This document shows, one piece after another, positions 27,662 to 37,667 of a stretch of 64,000 bases of DNA. How positions within the stretch are numbered: the first letter of the stretch is position 1; each line of letters begins with the position of its first letter. The stretch lies in IMG/VR virus record IMGVR_UViG_3300037961_004224, positions 62,001 through 126,000 of that record; one strand, 5' to 3'. A model generated the notes under the pieces. It was not told where the DNA came from, searched no databases, and saw only the letters and a program-made list of their open reading frames with translations. Position numbers and translations under genes: made by a program. Origin of the DNA: a virus.

Positions 27662-27665
27662 TTTT

Positions 27666-27986
27666 CTACCTATCAGTTAATTTGAGTATACCGTCACCCT
27701 CTAGAATTTGACCATCCGATGTGGTCACAGTTATTTCTATTCTATATTTATTACCAGCAGTACCTGACTCAATCCATAATTGAATCTTACTATTGGTAGA
27801 ATTTCCGGTTACAATAGCTGTACTACTTATAGTTAAATCAGAAGTACCACCATCAATAGTTTCGGAGGCAACTGAATTTATGCTAGAAATAGTTTCGCTA
27901 CTCGAAAGCAAACTCGAAAATTCCATAGAGAATCTTCTTTTCTCTGATGGTTGTTTACAAAGTTCTTGTTTAGCAGTTACACCCAT
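27666..27986 (-). CDS. Small beta-sandwich virion protein
   Basis: 106 residues. The pattern RRFSMEFSSLLSSSETISSI followed by SKIQLWIESGTAGNKYRIE and TTSDGQILEGDGIL is typical of short phage beta-sandwich proteins encoded near head-tail joining genes. Family function is not established. It ends 4 bases before the next gene begins. Confidence 0.55.
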   Translation of the reverse strand: MGVTAKQELCKQPSEKRRFSMEFSSLLSSSETISSINSVASETIDGGTSDLTISSTAIVTGNSTNSKIQLWIESGTAGNKYRIEITVTTSDGQILEGDGILKLTDR

Positions 27987-28044
27987 TATACACTCCCAAT
28001 TTAGAATACACTATTATATTCATTTTTGTTATAAATATTAAACT

Positions 28045-28791
28045 CTATAAAGATTGTCCATTTACCGATATTTCGTAAAAGCTACTTTTTATTCTTTCAG
28101 TTCCTGCATTCAAAGTAAGTTTTAACCAAATACCTTGATACGAATTTGAAACGATTGGCTCACTTAATCCACTAGGTCCAGCACCATAATTAGTAACACC
28201 AGTTGGTGCGACTGTCCTGTTTGATGTTGATTCGTTGTATTTTTGAGATTTTTCTAATCCAAAATTTACTATATTATATAATCCGCTATTAACTTCAGTA
28301 ACGCTGACACCAGAGAACATATTAACAAGATTATTATTTTTTATAAATATTTTTTCATATAACTCTTTATTAGCACCGCCAGTACTATTGGCTGTAGCGT
28401 TGTAAAATGGTTTTAAAAAGCCACTTTCATGTGGAAATATTTTACCTATACCAGAATTACTTGAAGATTCTTGAATAGATATCTCACCGCTTGCAAAATA
28501 ATCAGTGGAACATACAAGTATCGTATCAAATATTTGAGTGCCAACAACAGCGTTCGTCCCACTTAATTTAATTGTGTCTGTTCTTATAATTCCTACTGTA
28601 TCTCTTCCTGTTATGTTTAAATTACCAGTATCATTAGAATTGTTACTAAAAGCAGATATTTTACCATATCCAGCAATGTCTGTAAATACAACCCTCACTC
28701 CACTATTTATTTCACCACCAGTTGTGGATGAATCACTTTGTGGCATATTTTGACTTGCATACAATACTATATCTGAATCTGTAATTGACAT
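28045..28791 (-). CDS. Virion structural protein, adaptor-fibre type
   Basis: 248 residues from the ATG overlapping the previous stop (TAATG, with GTGGAG upstream); an upstream in-frame ATG adds four residues. Ser/Asn/Gly-rich and beta-like throughout, ending in LNAGTERIKSSFYEISVNGQSL. The sequence fits a particle-surface or tail-completion protein. No catalytic residues seen. Confidence 0.5.
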   Translation of the reverse strand: MSITDSDIVLYASQNMPQSDSSTTGGEINSGVRVVFTDIAGYGKISAFSNNSNDTGNLNITGRDTVGIIRTDTIKLSGTNAVVGTQIFDTILVCSTDYFASGEISIQESSSNSGIGKIFPHESGFLKPFYNATANSTGGANKELYEKIFIKNNNLVNMFSGVSVTEVNSGLYNIVNFGLEKSQKYNESTSNRTVAPTGVTNYGAGPSGLSEPIVSNSYQGIWLKLTLNAGTERIKSSFYEISVNGQSL

Positions 28792-29009
28792 TATAAACTC
28801 CACTCAGTGCTTCGTATATCTAATACCCAATTTGATTCACGTTCATCCAAAATCCAGTCTGCACTCCGTATTGACAATATCCAATCCAAAGTCTTCATAT
28901 CGGGGTTCACATCTTCCTGAACCTCTATTGGTATTTTAAACAATAGATCTAAAGTGTCTAGACCAAATGATGAAATTGGATTACTGGAAATAGGTTCAAA
29001 ACCAAGCAT
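28791..29009 (-). CDS. Tiny Trp-repeat protein
   Basis: 72 residues. The C-terminal half carries three tandem ~11-residue units, each ending in Trp (DWILSIRSADW, ILDERESNW, VLDIRSTEW). The N-terminus is Ser/Pro-rich. It is translationally coupled to the next gene by a TAATG overlap. No known family. A small structural or assembly factor is likely from context. Confidence 0.5.
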   Translation of the reverse strand: MLGFEPISSNPISSFGLDTLDLLFKIPIEVQEDVNPDMKTLDWILSIRSADWILDERESNWVLDIRSTEWSL

Positions 29010-29019
29010 GTTTTTTCCT

Positions 29020-30312
29020 TTAGGATGCAGCGTTGGATCTTACTCCAACTTGTAAAGAGTTAATATCACTCGTTGTCCAAGCCACGTTTGTCGCAGGATT
29101 ATAATTTTGAATTTCTTGTCGAATTGTATAAGTACTATCTAAATTAATTCCAGAACCAGCATGAACAATACCAGTAGCTTCAAGTCCAGAACCATTTGTA
29201 ACTTGAACAAAATCCATGTTACCGCTTGCAGTTTGCCATCTAGCTTGAGTAAAATGTCTTACTCCATTAACACTTGTCATGGTTCCTATACTTGTCATAT
29301 CAAAAACACCACTGACTGGCCTGATACCACTAACAAAAGTTGTTCCATTATCTATTTTTCTTAAAATCCCTGTCACACTAGACCCAGCACCTATTCCAAA
29401 ATTTTGAAAATTTCCAGTCCCATTAACTGGTAAATATTGGACTCTAGATGTGGAGCCTATATAATCATTATTAAATCCACCGGATGTAGTCAAAAGATAT
29501 ATATCATCATAAAAAGTGCCAAATGCAGTTTTTTGTGTATCGCCCCCAGTGGAAGAGAAGATTCCCGGAGACATTATGATTTCTCTGATATTATTACACT
29601 GATTGTTAGAATAGCTTGCACCGCCTACACTTATTTCAACCGTATCATCCATTTTCACTTCAAAAGTATAATTTTTAGATGAATTAACAGTACATTTTAT
29701 TTCTATTGTTTGCCAATCGTTTGTTTTTACATCTGTACTACCAGTTCCTAAAATCGAACCTATGTAAGTCGTTTTTAAATAGTTTTTTTGCTTGCCGCTA
29801 GGAGCATCAGTACCATCTTCAAACACATTTGCATAAGTTGCACTTGAATGATTGGGAACATACAATATTAATTTTTTTGATGAATTTACGCCAAGTATAA
29901 ATAGCGGGTCTCCAGAACTATCAACAACTGAAATAATTCCATTGCTACTATTACCATCAACAGTTTTTTTATAACTAAATCCAAGAATAAATGATTCAAT
30001 ATCGAACTGTCTTGATATTGGCATTCGTGTCCATGTGCCTGTATTACCTGTGTAGCTGGTTACAACTCCATCCTCGGTCCTAGCTCTTCTAGCAGTATGC
30101 TGTTTAAAATAAAGCTTTAAGGCTCCACCAGAATCATATCTCCCTGAAGCTGGTGCAAATTCTGTTATTGGGTCAGGATCAACAGTATATGTATCCGAAT
30201 GTGGAGAGTTAGCTAATGCTTTCTTGGCTTGAAAAGCCATATCTAAACCAGCATATCCAGCTATAGTTGTTCCTGTAACCGCATCAAAACCCTCTATATG
30301 TATTAATGACAT
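29020..30312 (-). CDS. Tail appendage / lectin-like structural protein
   Basis: 430 residues. The opening (LIHIEGFDAVTGTTIAGYAG) and alternating strands through residue ~270, including WQTIEIKCTVNSSKNYTFEV, look like a jelly-roll (concanavalin-like) domain. The C-terminal 150 residues are Gly/Thr/Ser-rich. Start and preceding stop overlap (TGTCATTATTG region). It is part of the fibre and appendage cluster. Carbohydrate binding is an inference. Confidence 0.55.
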   Translation of the reverse strand: MSLIHIEGFDAVTGTTIAGYAGLDMAFQAKKALANSPHSDTYTVDPDPITEFAPASGRYDSGGALKLYFKQHTARRARTEDGVVTSYTGNTGTWTRMPISRQFDIESFILGFSYKKTVDGNSSNGIISVVDSSGDPLFILGVNSSKKLILYVPNHSSATYANVFEDGTDAPSGKQKNYLKTTYIGSILGTGSTDVKTNDWQTIEIKCTVNSSKNYTFEVKMDDTVEISVGGASYSNNQCNNIREIIMSPGIFSSTGGDTQKTAFGTFYDDIYLLTTSGGFNNDYIGSTSRVQYLPVNGTGNFQNFGIGAGSSVTGILRKIDNGTTFVSGIRPVSGVFDMTSIGTMTSVNGVRHFTQARWQTASGNMDFVQVTNGSGLEATGIVHAGSGINLDSTYTIRQEIQNYNPATNVAWTTSDINSLQVGVRSNAAS

Positions 30313-30941
30313 TATTGAGTCTCCATCAAATTTTTAATTTTATGTATGTCTCTTCCTAAATATGTGCCCAATGACACCCTCTCTGTTTCAGTATAAATAG
30401 AGTGCCACAAAGGTGAAAAATTATCTCTTATATAAAAAAATCTAAAGTTCCACCCCTGATTCTCTTTGCAGTCTACCAAGTTACCTGAATCGTCTTCATA
30501 TCTAAAATAAGCTAAAGCGTTCTCTGAACAATATGTACAATAAAGTCTCCAACCAAACCTTGCATTATTGTGCCAGCCCATATATCCATTTTTAGGATAC
30601 AACATTCTTCCACTTTGAGAAGGAACGCTACCTTCCAAATCAGAATTAGAAACAACAAACGACGATATCGCATTAAAAAACCGAAGTGAAGTTTCATCGC
30701 TTAATTGTTTTGTTGTTTTTTTTGTTGAAGAATTATTAGAGTCCACATAAGTTGTTTGCTTGAGCCTAAAACTTTCTTTAACCTTCTTCAAAAAATCAAG
30801 ACTTGTGTAATATTCATTGTCTTCATGTTCTACCTCAGAATTGCATAATACATCATCCTCTACAAGTATATTTGATAATATAGTAGATAATTGTTGTTTG
30901 TAACAATCTTTTAAATCGTATGCAGTTCTTTCTAAAATCAT
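30312..30941 (-). CDS. 2OG-Fe(II) oxygenase-like protein
   Basis: 209 residues from the ATG overlapping the previous stop (ATGA, with GGAGAGG upstream). The last 90 residues show GYMGWHNNARFGWRLYCTYC, then AYFRYEDDSG, then LWHSIYTETERVSLG. This order (first WH, a double-stranded beta-helix core, a distal H and an R before S.G) is what I recall from prolyl-hydroxylase-like 2OG-Fe(II) oxygenases encoded by phages. The expected HxD/E is HNN here, so activity is uncertain. It is embedded among fibre genes, so it may modify a virion protein or be a structural derivative. Confidence 0.45.
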   Translation of the reverse strand: MILERTAYDLKDCYKQQLSTILSNILVEDDVLCNSEVEHEDNEYYTSLDFLKKVKESFRLKQTTYVDSNNSSTKKTTKQLSDETSLRFFNAISSFVVSNSDLEGSVPSQSGRMLYPKNGYMGWHNNARFGWRLYCTYCSENALAYFRYEDDSGNLVDCKENQGWNFRFFYIRDNFSPLWHSIYTETERVSLGTYLGRDIHKIKNLMETQ

Positions 30942-31591
30942 GCCCTCAAGCCTCTCCAGTTCATACAAATATTTTGACAAACATCTATACCAAGCATTAT
31001 ATTCCACTCAAAAGCATATGTTTCACTTTTTCTGCCATGATAAAATGGAGTATTAGAGTCATGTGGTATTTTATAAAGTCTATAATTGAATTTTGAATTG
31101 TGCTTTGATACTTTAACTTGTTTGTTGTCTGACTCATAAAATATAAAGTCAAATTTATCTAAATCTTGAACCCAGCAAATATTTAATATCCAAGAACCTT
31201 CAAATTGTGGCGTTCTATGAAAACCATAAATTCCTTGAGGAACATGCATGTTACATCCAAAAAATGATTGAGCACAAGATAGTGGTCCTTGACTAGTATT
31301 AAAATAATTTAAATATTTTTGATAGCCAAGCTCTGCCAAGTTATTTATTGATTCAAACTCTTCTGTTGATGGCATTCTGGTCATAGGAACCGCTTGACCA
31401 CCACTGTCCATTAACGCCTGTAAAGAATCCATAGAAAATTCACTATCAACGTCATAGTTTTCAGGTAAGTCTAGACAATTATCGTATTGAGACAAGTCCC
31501 CTAAAGATTCTATATTGTTTTGAATTTCTTGTTCTATGTTGGAAAATACTTCAGTATTTTTTACGTAAAACGCTCCGGGATTTTGACTCAT
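30938..31591 (-). CDS. Hypothetical protein in fibre cluster
   Basis: 217 residues. The acidic N-terminal half contains LPENYDVDSEFSMDSLQALM. The C-terminal half is rich in aromatic residues and His (PQGIYGFHRTPQFEGSW, then NTPFYHGRKSETYAFEWN). Overlaps both neighbours by 4 bases, so it is co-translated with the oxygenase-like protein after it and the propeller-like protein before it. No family recognised. Confidence 0.5.
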   Translation of the reverse strand: MSQNPGAFYVKNTEVFSNIEQEIQNNIESLGDLSQYDNCLDLPENYDVDSEFSMDSLQALMDSGGQAVPMTRMPSTEEFESINNLAELGYQKYLNYFNTSQGPLSCAQSFFGCNMHVPQGIYGFHRTPQFEGSWILNICWVQDLDKFDFIFYESDNKQVKVSKHNSKFNYRLYKIPHDSNTPFYHGRKSETYAFEWNIMLGIDVCQNICMNWRGLRA

Positions 31592-32475
31592 ATGAATTTC
31601 TCCTTATTGTGTGAATAATCTTTTTGATCTATTATTCTTAAATCAGCAAGATCCCAACAACCTTTTAATTTTATTTCTTTTTTATAGTAATCTTTTTTGT
31701 TTATAGTTATCAATCTACAATTTCTTGTTGATCTATTTGACACACCGATTACATGAAAATTTTCTGTTGAAGCATAGCCTCTTATAAAATCATTATAATC
31801 ATTTGTAACCAATACTCTAGAATAATCTTCTCTAACTATTGAATGTGTTTTTCCAGTATCTAAAGTTGAAACATGTCCTTTATCTATAAATACACAATGT
31901 GCTAAAAACGCATTAAATTTTTGTCTTTTTATAATTTTTAAGTTTAAATCGCATTTTAAATATTCGCTTGCTTTTTTCATCCAATTATGAAGTAATATAT
32001 ATAAAAAGTTTCCATCGTAATGAAGGCTATTGATGTGGTTCACATCCATTTCTCTAAAATGAACAGGCTCTTTAGGCTCTACTCTTTTCTGTTTTTCTGG
32101 ATCAAATAATTTCTCTACCTTTTCAGTTTTTATATCAAAAACGTTTATTGCATTGACTGTTGTATCTGCTGAATATATTTTACCGTTAATTTCTAATATT
32201 TGATGTGGGTTTCCATAAAAAATGTCATAATGTTTTACTTGATTAAGATTTTTATCAAACTTAATTAAATTGGTTCTGTTTGCAACAAATAAATTTTCAT
32301 TGTTCCAAGTCAATCCGAATGGTCGATGCTTGTGGTACTCCTCCCTGCCACAAACCTTATCTTTTCTAATATCAACATAAAATCCATAATCTTTTTTTTC
32401 TAAAGTTTCTGTATCAATAATTGAAAATTGATTACATTTACCTTTTGGATCAACTGGAGTATATGCTACTTTCAT
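31588..32475 (-). CDS. Beta-propeller-like protein
   Basis: 295 residues. Repeating blade-like units of about 40-50 residues include RPFGLTWNNENLFVANRTN, NPHQILEINGKIYSADTTVN and HINSLHYDGNFLYILLHNW. Each has strands ending in an aromatic residue and a turn, as in NHL/six-bladed propellers. Codon use is very AT-rich relative to the operon, and no signal peptide is seen. In phage fibre clusters such domains are adhesins or glycan-binding parts; here that is inference. Confidence 0.5.
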   Translation of the reverse strand: MKVAYTPVDPKGKCNQFSIIDTETLEKKDYGFYVDIRKDKVCGREEYHKHRPFGLTWNNENLFVANRTNLIKFDKNLNQVKHYDIFYGNPHQILEINGKIYSADTTVNAINVFDIKTEKVEKLFDPEKQKRVEPKEPVHFREMDVNHINSLHYDGNFLYILLHNWMKKASEYLKCDLNLKIIKRQKFNAFLAHCVFIDKGHVSTLDTGKTHSIVREDYSRVLVTNDYNDFIRGYASTENFHVIGVSNRSTRNCRLITINKKDYYKKEIKLKGCWDLADLRIIDQKDYSHNKEKFI

Positions 32476-33276
32476 TTATAAATCTATTTCCTTATTGCCA
32501 AATCTTAGCTTATTAAGTTGAACACTTCCTTGATATACCTTATTAATGGTAAGATTTCCAAATCTTATCTTAGTCCCAGCAACCGCTGGTGCTGTACCCA
32601 AAACCTCTATTCCTAGTGCTGAAACGTCTCTTCGCTCTTCTACTTTTGCTCCAACAGCTTGAGTTACAATTCCTGCGACATCCGTTTCATTTACAATTAC
32701 TGAACCCGCAACTTGTGTAATAACTGAAGATACAGATGTCGTTCCAGATGCCGAACCTGATGAAGAATGAACAGTAATTTGTATACAGTCAACATAAGCA
32801 ATATCTTGTGTTCCAAACCCAGTACTATGACTACTTACTTTTAGTATTACTCCAAAATTTGAAGAGTTTATTTTTGCTGGTGTCCAAGTCTCTCCCCACT
32901 TGTCTGATGAGCTTCCGTAAGTAACTGAAGCCTCTGAAGTAGGCCAATTAGTTCCTGTATCAGCTTTATTTGTTGATCCCGTACCTCCAGAACCATCACC
33001 ATTGAGTATAAATACTTCAGCATCTCTTATTAGGTTTTGTGCCTTTTTTTGAATCGTTACAATAATACCATCTATAGTATCACCAGAATCTATAGAAAAT
33101 CCAAAATTAGTAGCTTTAAGTTGATCTGCTGCACCGGCCATGCCGACCATGAAAGTTTGCGAAGCAAAACCTCCATTATCACAATTTTCAGCATCCCCAA
33201 CGTTAGACCATGCGGTATTCATCATACCGCCGCTAACGTTTACTACTGTTCCGTTTTCTCTTGTTACTGATGCCAT
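32476..33276 (-). CDS. Virion appendage protein with beta-sandwich N-terminal domain
   Basis: 266 residues. Residues ~1-170 alternate strands and Gly/Thr loops (TIDGIIVTIQKKAQ, NFGVILKVSSHSTGFG, IAYVDCIQITVHSS), like small carbohydrate-binding or TNF-like folds on fibres. The C-terminus has VTQ(V/A)AG-type repeats and IRFGNLTINKVYQGSVQLN. It directly follows the 1,209-residue fibre gene. Confidence 0.5.
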   Translation of the reverse strand: MASVTRENGTVVNVSGGMMNTAWSNVGDAENCDNGGFASQTFMVGMAGAADQLKATNFGFSIDSGDTIDGIIVTIQKKAQNLIRDAEVFILNGDGSGGTGSTNKADTGTNWPTSEASVTYGSSSDKWGETWTPAKINSSNFGVILKVSSHSTGFGTQDIAYVDCIQITVHSSSGSASGTTSVSSVITQVAGSVIVNETDVAGIVTQAVGAKVEERRDVSALGIEVLGTAPAVAGTKIRFGNLTINKVYQGSVQLNKLRFGNKEIDL

Positions 33277-33289
33277 TTATTTATAAATC

Positions 33290-36200
33290 CTATACTAAGA
33301 AGTACAATGTATTAGCGTCTTTGGAACTCAAGGCGGTGTAAACAGCTTCTGTCATGACCATCATATTTTTTACGCCAGAAGCAGATGTCTCTGGGTCGGT
33401 AAATGGTATTCCAGACCCATTATATTTGACAGGAGCAACGCTTGCTCCATCGTTGTATAATGTATCGGTAGTTGTAGACGGTGTTTTGTTTTCTAATGTA
33501 ACTCCATGATGAAACTTACCAGAAGCAAATACTTCAAAATCAAAATCAGCTACACCCGTTCCAACACTTACGTATCTTGCATTTTTTCCTATTGATACGT
33601 CACCACTGGCATCTACGTCTATAAGAGATAAGCCAGTAATATCATTTACTGAGAATATTGTTCCACTAGATAAATTATCTGTTATAGAAAATAATTGCCC
33701 CTGTGTTCCTTCAAATGAAAGTGCAGTACCTGAAGTTGAAGCACTTGCAAAACTTGACAAAACTTCTAAGTTTATTGGTGTGTCATTAACACCAGATCCA
33801 GTAAATACAATTTTAGGAGTTACTTTAGTGGTAGATGTTACATCTATTTGCCTAAAGTTTCCGGTTCCTCCAAATATATTAAACTCTGTTCCGTCTAAAG
33901 TCAATCCACTGCCAGCGGTATATGAGCTACCTCCACCCACAGCAGAGCCATTGAAATACAAAGATCCACCGACATTATAAAGCTTGTCGGTTGTGCTTAC
34001 TGGGGTAATTCTGTCGAGAGCAATACCTGAATGAGCAGTAACCAATCCGGTTGCATCAACGTTTCCATCAGCATCTATTACAAAATATGGGTCGTCATTT
34101 TCATCTCTGACATTAAGCAAGTCGGCTGTTTGACTGGTTAGTTTTTCTATTACAAGCGTTCTTCTGCCAGTGGCTGCCGTTCTCATGTTTAATTGAGCAC
34201 CACCGTCAAACCCAAAGAATCTGATACCTGCACCGTCAGTCTGTATGAATGTGGTTCCACCCGCTCTAAGATACATGTGGGAGCCACTGTCACAATCTAT
34301 AAATGAGTTACCACCAGTAAACTTTAATTGTCTTGCTCCACCAATATTTAGATCACTAGATAGGGTCTCGGTATTAATACCAACTCTACCATTACTATCG
34401 TTTATAACAAAAGTATGGTCAGCAGAGGTTGTATTGACATTGACTTTATAGCTTCCATGATTTCCTGTACCTATGCCCAAGCTACCTGCTATGGTTGCTC
34501 CACCGTTGCCAGTTATATCACCAGTAGAACTTATATTTCCACTTGTAGCTATACTGCCATCAGCAGCAATACTAGTAAGTACTTTACCATCAGATCTCTT
34601 AAACTCAGCCATATTCGCTGACTGGGAAGCTGCCGCTTGTACGGTAATTGGTACAGTTGTTGACGATGCTGGAGTGACACTCAAATCGCCATTTTTTATA
34701 ATTAGGCTATTAGTACCGCTATTAAAAGATAATGATCCACTGTTTGCTGTTAATGCCCCATTGCTTCCAAAGAACGCAACTCCAGAAGGACTACCATTAT
34801 AAACCACACCCGATAGTGCGGTTGTTTTTGTGTTTAACAATCCAGTAGATGTTTGCAATGCACTTATATCTGTGTCATTGGATGTAATTTGTGACTGTAA
34901 ATAACCAGAAGCAGCAGCGTTAGCAGTCACTCTAGTGTCTAAATTGCCAGTGGCCGTCTCCAAGGCAGAAACGTCAGTATTCAGTAATCCAGTCGCTGTC
35001 TGCAAAGCAGAGACGTTGGTATTAAGGACTCCGGTCGCTGTCTCCAAGGCAGAAACGTCAGTATTTAGTAATCCAGTCGCTGTCTTCAGGGCAGAAACGT
35101 CAGTATTTAGTAATCCAGTCGCTGTCTTCAAGTCAGAAACGTCAGGGTTAAGTAGTCCAGTCGCTGCCTGCAATGCACTTATATCTGCATCATTAGATGT
35201 AATTTGATTCTGTAAAAGACCGACAATAACAGCGTTGGTCTGCACTCTACTATCTAAATTGCCACTTACAGTATTAAGATAAGTCGTGGTTGGATATCCT
35301 GAGCCGTTAAAGTATAGACCGCCGCCCACATTGTAAAGCTTGTCTGTAGTGGTCGCTGGTGTGTTGCGTTGCAGCGTAATGCCAGTTGAAGCAATAATCA
35401 AACCGCTTACATTTAAGCTAGAACCATCAAAAGTTAAATTAGATTCTACATTAGCCGTTGAAGAATCACCAAAAGTGACCAGCCCGTTTGCAGTAGAACC
35501 ACTAAACGATATTCCTCCACCGCCGCCACCACCAACAGCAGAGCCGTTGAAATATAAAGAACCACCTACGTTATAAAGTTTGTCTGTGGTACTAGATGGA
35601 GTATTTCTTTGTAAAGCGATACCAGTAGCTGCGGTTACGAGTCCTGTAGATTCAATAGTTCCACTAGAAATTAGTGATGCAGAAAACTGACCAGTAGCCC
35701 CATAAATAGCAGCTAAAGCACTATTGTCATTACTTTTTACAGCCAGTATATCTGTGTCTACATAACTTAAAGTAACCTTGTCGGTCCCATCAGACGCTGC
35801 AAACCGTAGAAAAGGACCACGTAGTTCAACATTGCTGCTTTGAATTTGCATCTTAGGGCTATTACTAATTCTAAACTGCACAAGACTTGCATCATTAATA
35901 TAACCGCCTAATTCAAGATTTCCTGTCAAATTTACGTCACCAGAAACGCTAACATTGCCAGTTGTATCTATATTTCCATTAGCACTGATACTAGTCATAA
36001 CTGTACCAGCACTATTCTGCCACTGCTGAAGATCCTCAGACTGAGAAGCCGCACCTTCAACAATCAATCCAACATCGGTAGAAAGATTGTTTACAACGTG
36101 AAGCTGACCTTCTGGGTCTTTATTGTTTATTCCAACATCACCACTAGAAGTAACTATAAATACATCGCCTGCATTGCCGCCAAAGGATTTTACTGTAATA

Positions 36201-36919
36201 TAGTTTGCAGATGTATTATTATCATTTAAAATACCAAGTTTGGCTGTATTTGTAGCAGTGCCAATTTCCAATACGTTTTGTGAACTATTACCAACACTGA
36301 AAGCAGCGGTACTGGACGCTGCAATGCGAGTTTTACCACCAACATCTAAAGTATATAATGCACTAGGAGAAGAATTTTTAATACCAACACTAGTTCCATT
36401 ATCAAAAATAAGACCAGTAGCAATAGATGTTACGCCAGAAAATCTAGGAACATAATTTGCAGTTCCAGAGCCAGTTATAGTCGCAGATCCTGCACCAACA
36501 GCAGTTCCATTGAAATATAAATTTCCACCAATATTATAAAGCTTGTCTGTAGTTACAGAAGGTGTGTTTCTTTGGATTTCCATACCTGTAGCTACAACAA
36601 CAAGTCCAGAAGATAAAACATCTCTTCCATACTCTGCAAGCTTAACATCACCAGAAGCATTTATTTCAAAAAATGGAAAGCCAGCAGAATCTGAAACATG
36701 GAAAATAGTACCACTAGATAAATTATCATTTATTTCTAATAATCTTCCCTGCGTACCATCAAAAACAACACTTGTCACACCACTTCCGGCAGCAGCGATA
36801 CTGGGGACCGGACTCGCACCCGATATAACATTCAAGTTTACTGGACTTACTGGCCCAGAACTATTGAATTTTATTTGTGGTTCACCGCTTTTCGGTGTTA
36901 TTAAAATATCTTGAGTCAT
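33290..36919 (-). CDS. Long tail fibre with repeated modules
   Basis: 1,209 residues. A module containing QRNTPS.TTDKLYNVGG.LYFNGSAVG recurs about five times along the chain, separated by Gly/Ser-rich beta segments with NLSSGTIF and DASGDV signatures. In the middle a 14-residue unit (two heptads, ALKTATGLLNTDVS type) is repeated in tandem, which is trimeric-coiled-coil material. The C-terminus ends ALSSKDANTLYFLV. This is the standard build of a phage fibre shaft. The DNA repeats may allow length variation by recombination. Confidence 0.85.
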   Translation of the reverse strand: MTQDILITPKSGEPQIKFNSSGPVSPVNLNVISGASPVPSIAAAGSGVTSVVFDGTQGRLLEINDNLSSGTIFHVSDSAGFPFFEINASGDVKLAEYGRDVLSSGLVVVATGMEIQRNTPSVTTDKLYNIGGNLYFNGTAVGAGSATITGSGTANYVPRFSGVTSIATGLIFDNGTSVGIKNSSPSALYTLDVGGKTRIAASSTAAFSVGNSSQNVLEIGTATNTAKLGILNDNNTSANYITVKSFGGNAGDVFIVTSSGDVGINNKDPEGQLHVVNNLSTDVGLIVEGAASQSEDLQQWQNSAGTVMTSISANGNIDTTGNVSVSGDVNLTGNLELGGYINDASLVQFRISNSPKMQIQSSNVELRGPFLRFAASDGTDKVTLSYVDTDILAVKSNDNSALAAIYGATGQFSASLISSGTIESTGLVTAATGIALQRNTPSSTTDKLYNVGGSLYFNGSAVGGGGGGGISFSGSTANGLVTFGDSSTANVESNLTFDGSSLNVSGLIIASTGITLQRNTPATTTDKLYNVGGGLYFNGSGYPTTTYLNTVSGNLDSRVQTNAVIVGLLQNQITSNDADISALQAATGLLNPDVSDLKTATGLLNTDVSALKTATGLLNTDVSALETATGVLNTNVSALQTATGLLNTDVSALETATGNLDTRVTANAAASGYLQSQITSNDTDISALQTSTGLLNTKTTALSGVVYNGSPSGVAFFGSNGALTANSGSLSFNSGTNSLIIKNGDLSVTPASSTTVPITVQAAASQSANMAEFKRSDGKVLTSIAADGSIATSGNISSTGDITGNGGATIAGSLGIGTGNHGSYKVNVNTTSADHTFVINDSNGRVGINTETLSSDLNIGGARQLKFTGGNSFIDCDSGSHMYLRAGGTTFIQTDGAGIRFFGFDGGAQLNMRTAATGRRTLVIEKLTSQTADLLNVRDENDDPYFVIDADGNVDATGLVTAHSGIALDRITPVSTTDKLYNVGGSLYFNGSAVGGGSSYTAGSGLTLDGTEFNIFGGTGNFRQIDVTSTTKVTPKIVFTGSGVNDTPINLEVLSSFASASTSGTALSFEGTQGQLFSITDNLSSGTIFSVNDITGLSLIDVDASGDVSIGKNARYVSVGTGVADFDFEVFASGKFHHGVTLENKTPSTTTDTLYNDGASVAPVKYNGSGIPFTDPETSASGVKNMMVMTEAVYTALSSKDANTLYFLV
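34935..35207 (-). repeat. 42-bp tandem repeats encoding coiled-coil heptads
   Basis: About five near-identical 42-base units run through the fibre gene, recognisable on the plus strand by CCAGTCGCTGTCT and GCAGAAACGTCAGTATT blocks. Each encodes 14 residues (two heptads). Confidence 0.8.
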
Positions 36920-36930
36920 TTATACTACCC

Positions 36931-37650
36931 TTATAATGAAACTGGTCCAAATGAAGGTTGATGGTCTTCTGAAAACCTTGATTTTGTAGAGTTGTAAATT
37001 TGTTTTATCTCGGTGGAAGTTAAAGCACGATTGTAAATATAAGCACTCGAAACACCACCGTTAAAATATCCTGATGAATCATATGATGATTTTGAAATTG
37101 TGATTTCTGATAAGTCAGTTATGTTAGCAGTGCCAACACTAATAGATGTATTAAATTCACCGTCTATATAAGCACTAGCAGTAGTACCAACAACTGTAAT
37201 GCATATATTTCTCCATTTGTCATCTGTCATGTTGGTTGATGTAATTCCGGGAAATGTATAGTCTGCAACGCCGCCAAACGTCATGCTTAAAAGAGAACTT
37301 GAAAATTGGATTCTCATTCCATTGTTTGTGGAAGGTTTAGAATAAGAAAGCAAAACACTAGCACCAGTCTGAGAAAGTTTATACCAACCCATCATGGTTA
37401 ATCCATTACTTGGGTCTATCGGTGAAAAGCTAACAGACTGCGTGTGGAAATCGTTAGATCCATCAAAATTAATATATCCACCATTTTCTGGTTCATATCC
37501 GGGGCCATTCGTTAAAGTTCCTTGTGATTTTCCTATTATATCTACCCAAGAAGCAGAACCGTCTACGCCATTAAAACTACGAAAACACGTAGCATCAATG
37601 CAGTAGGCTATGCCTTCACTAACTATTTTAGGGCCATTAAAAGTAGCCAT
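36931..37650 (-). CDS. LamG/concanavalin-like lectin-fold protein
   Basis: 239 residues. The sequence follows the laminin-G-like jelly roll: GLTMMGWYKLSQTG early, NICITVVGTTASAYIDGEFN in the middle, then the typical C-terminal GGVSSAYIYNRALTSTEIKQ, where the last strand and short helix close the fold. Found as glycan-binding or structural domains on fibres. It lies between two fibre genes with short spacers. Confidence 0.75.
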   Translation of the reverse strand: MATFNGPKIVSEGIAYCIDATCFRSFNGVDGSASWVDIIGKSQGTLTNGPGYEPENGGYINFDGSNDFHTQSVSFSPIDPSNGLTMMGWYKLSQTGASVLLSYSKPSTNNGMRIQFSSSLLSMTFGGVADYTFPGITSTNMTDDKWRNICITVVGTTASAYIDGEFNTSISVGTANITDLSEITISKSSYDSSGYFNGGVSSAYIYNRALTSTEIKQIYNSTKSRFSEDHQPSFGPVSL

Positions 37651-37667
37651 GTTTGGCCTCCATTATT

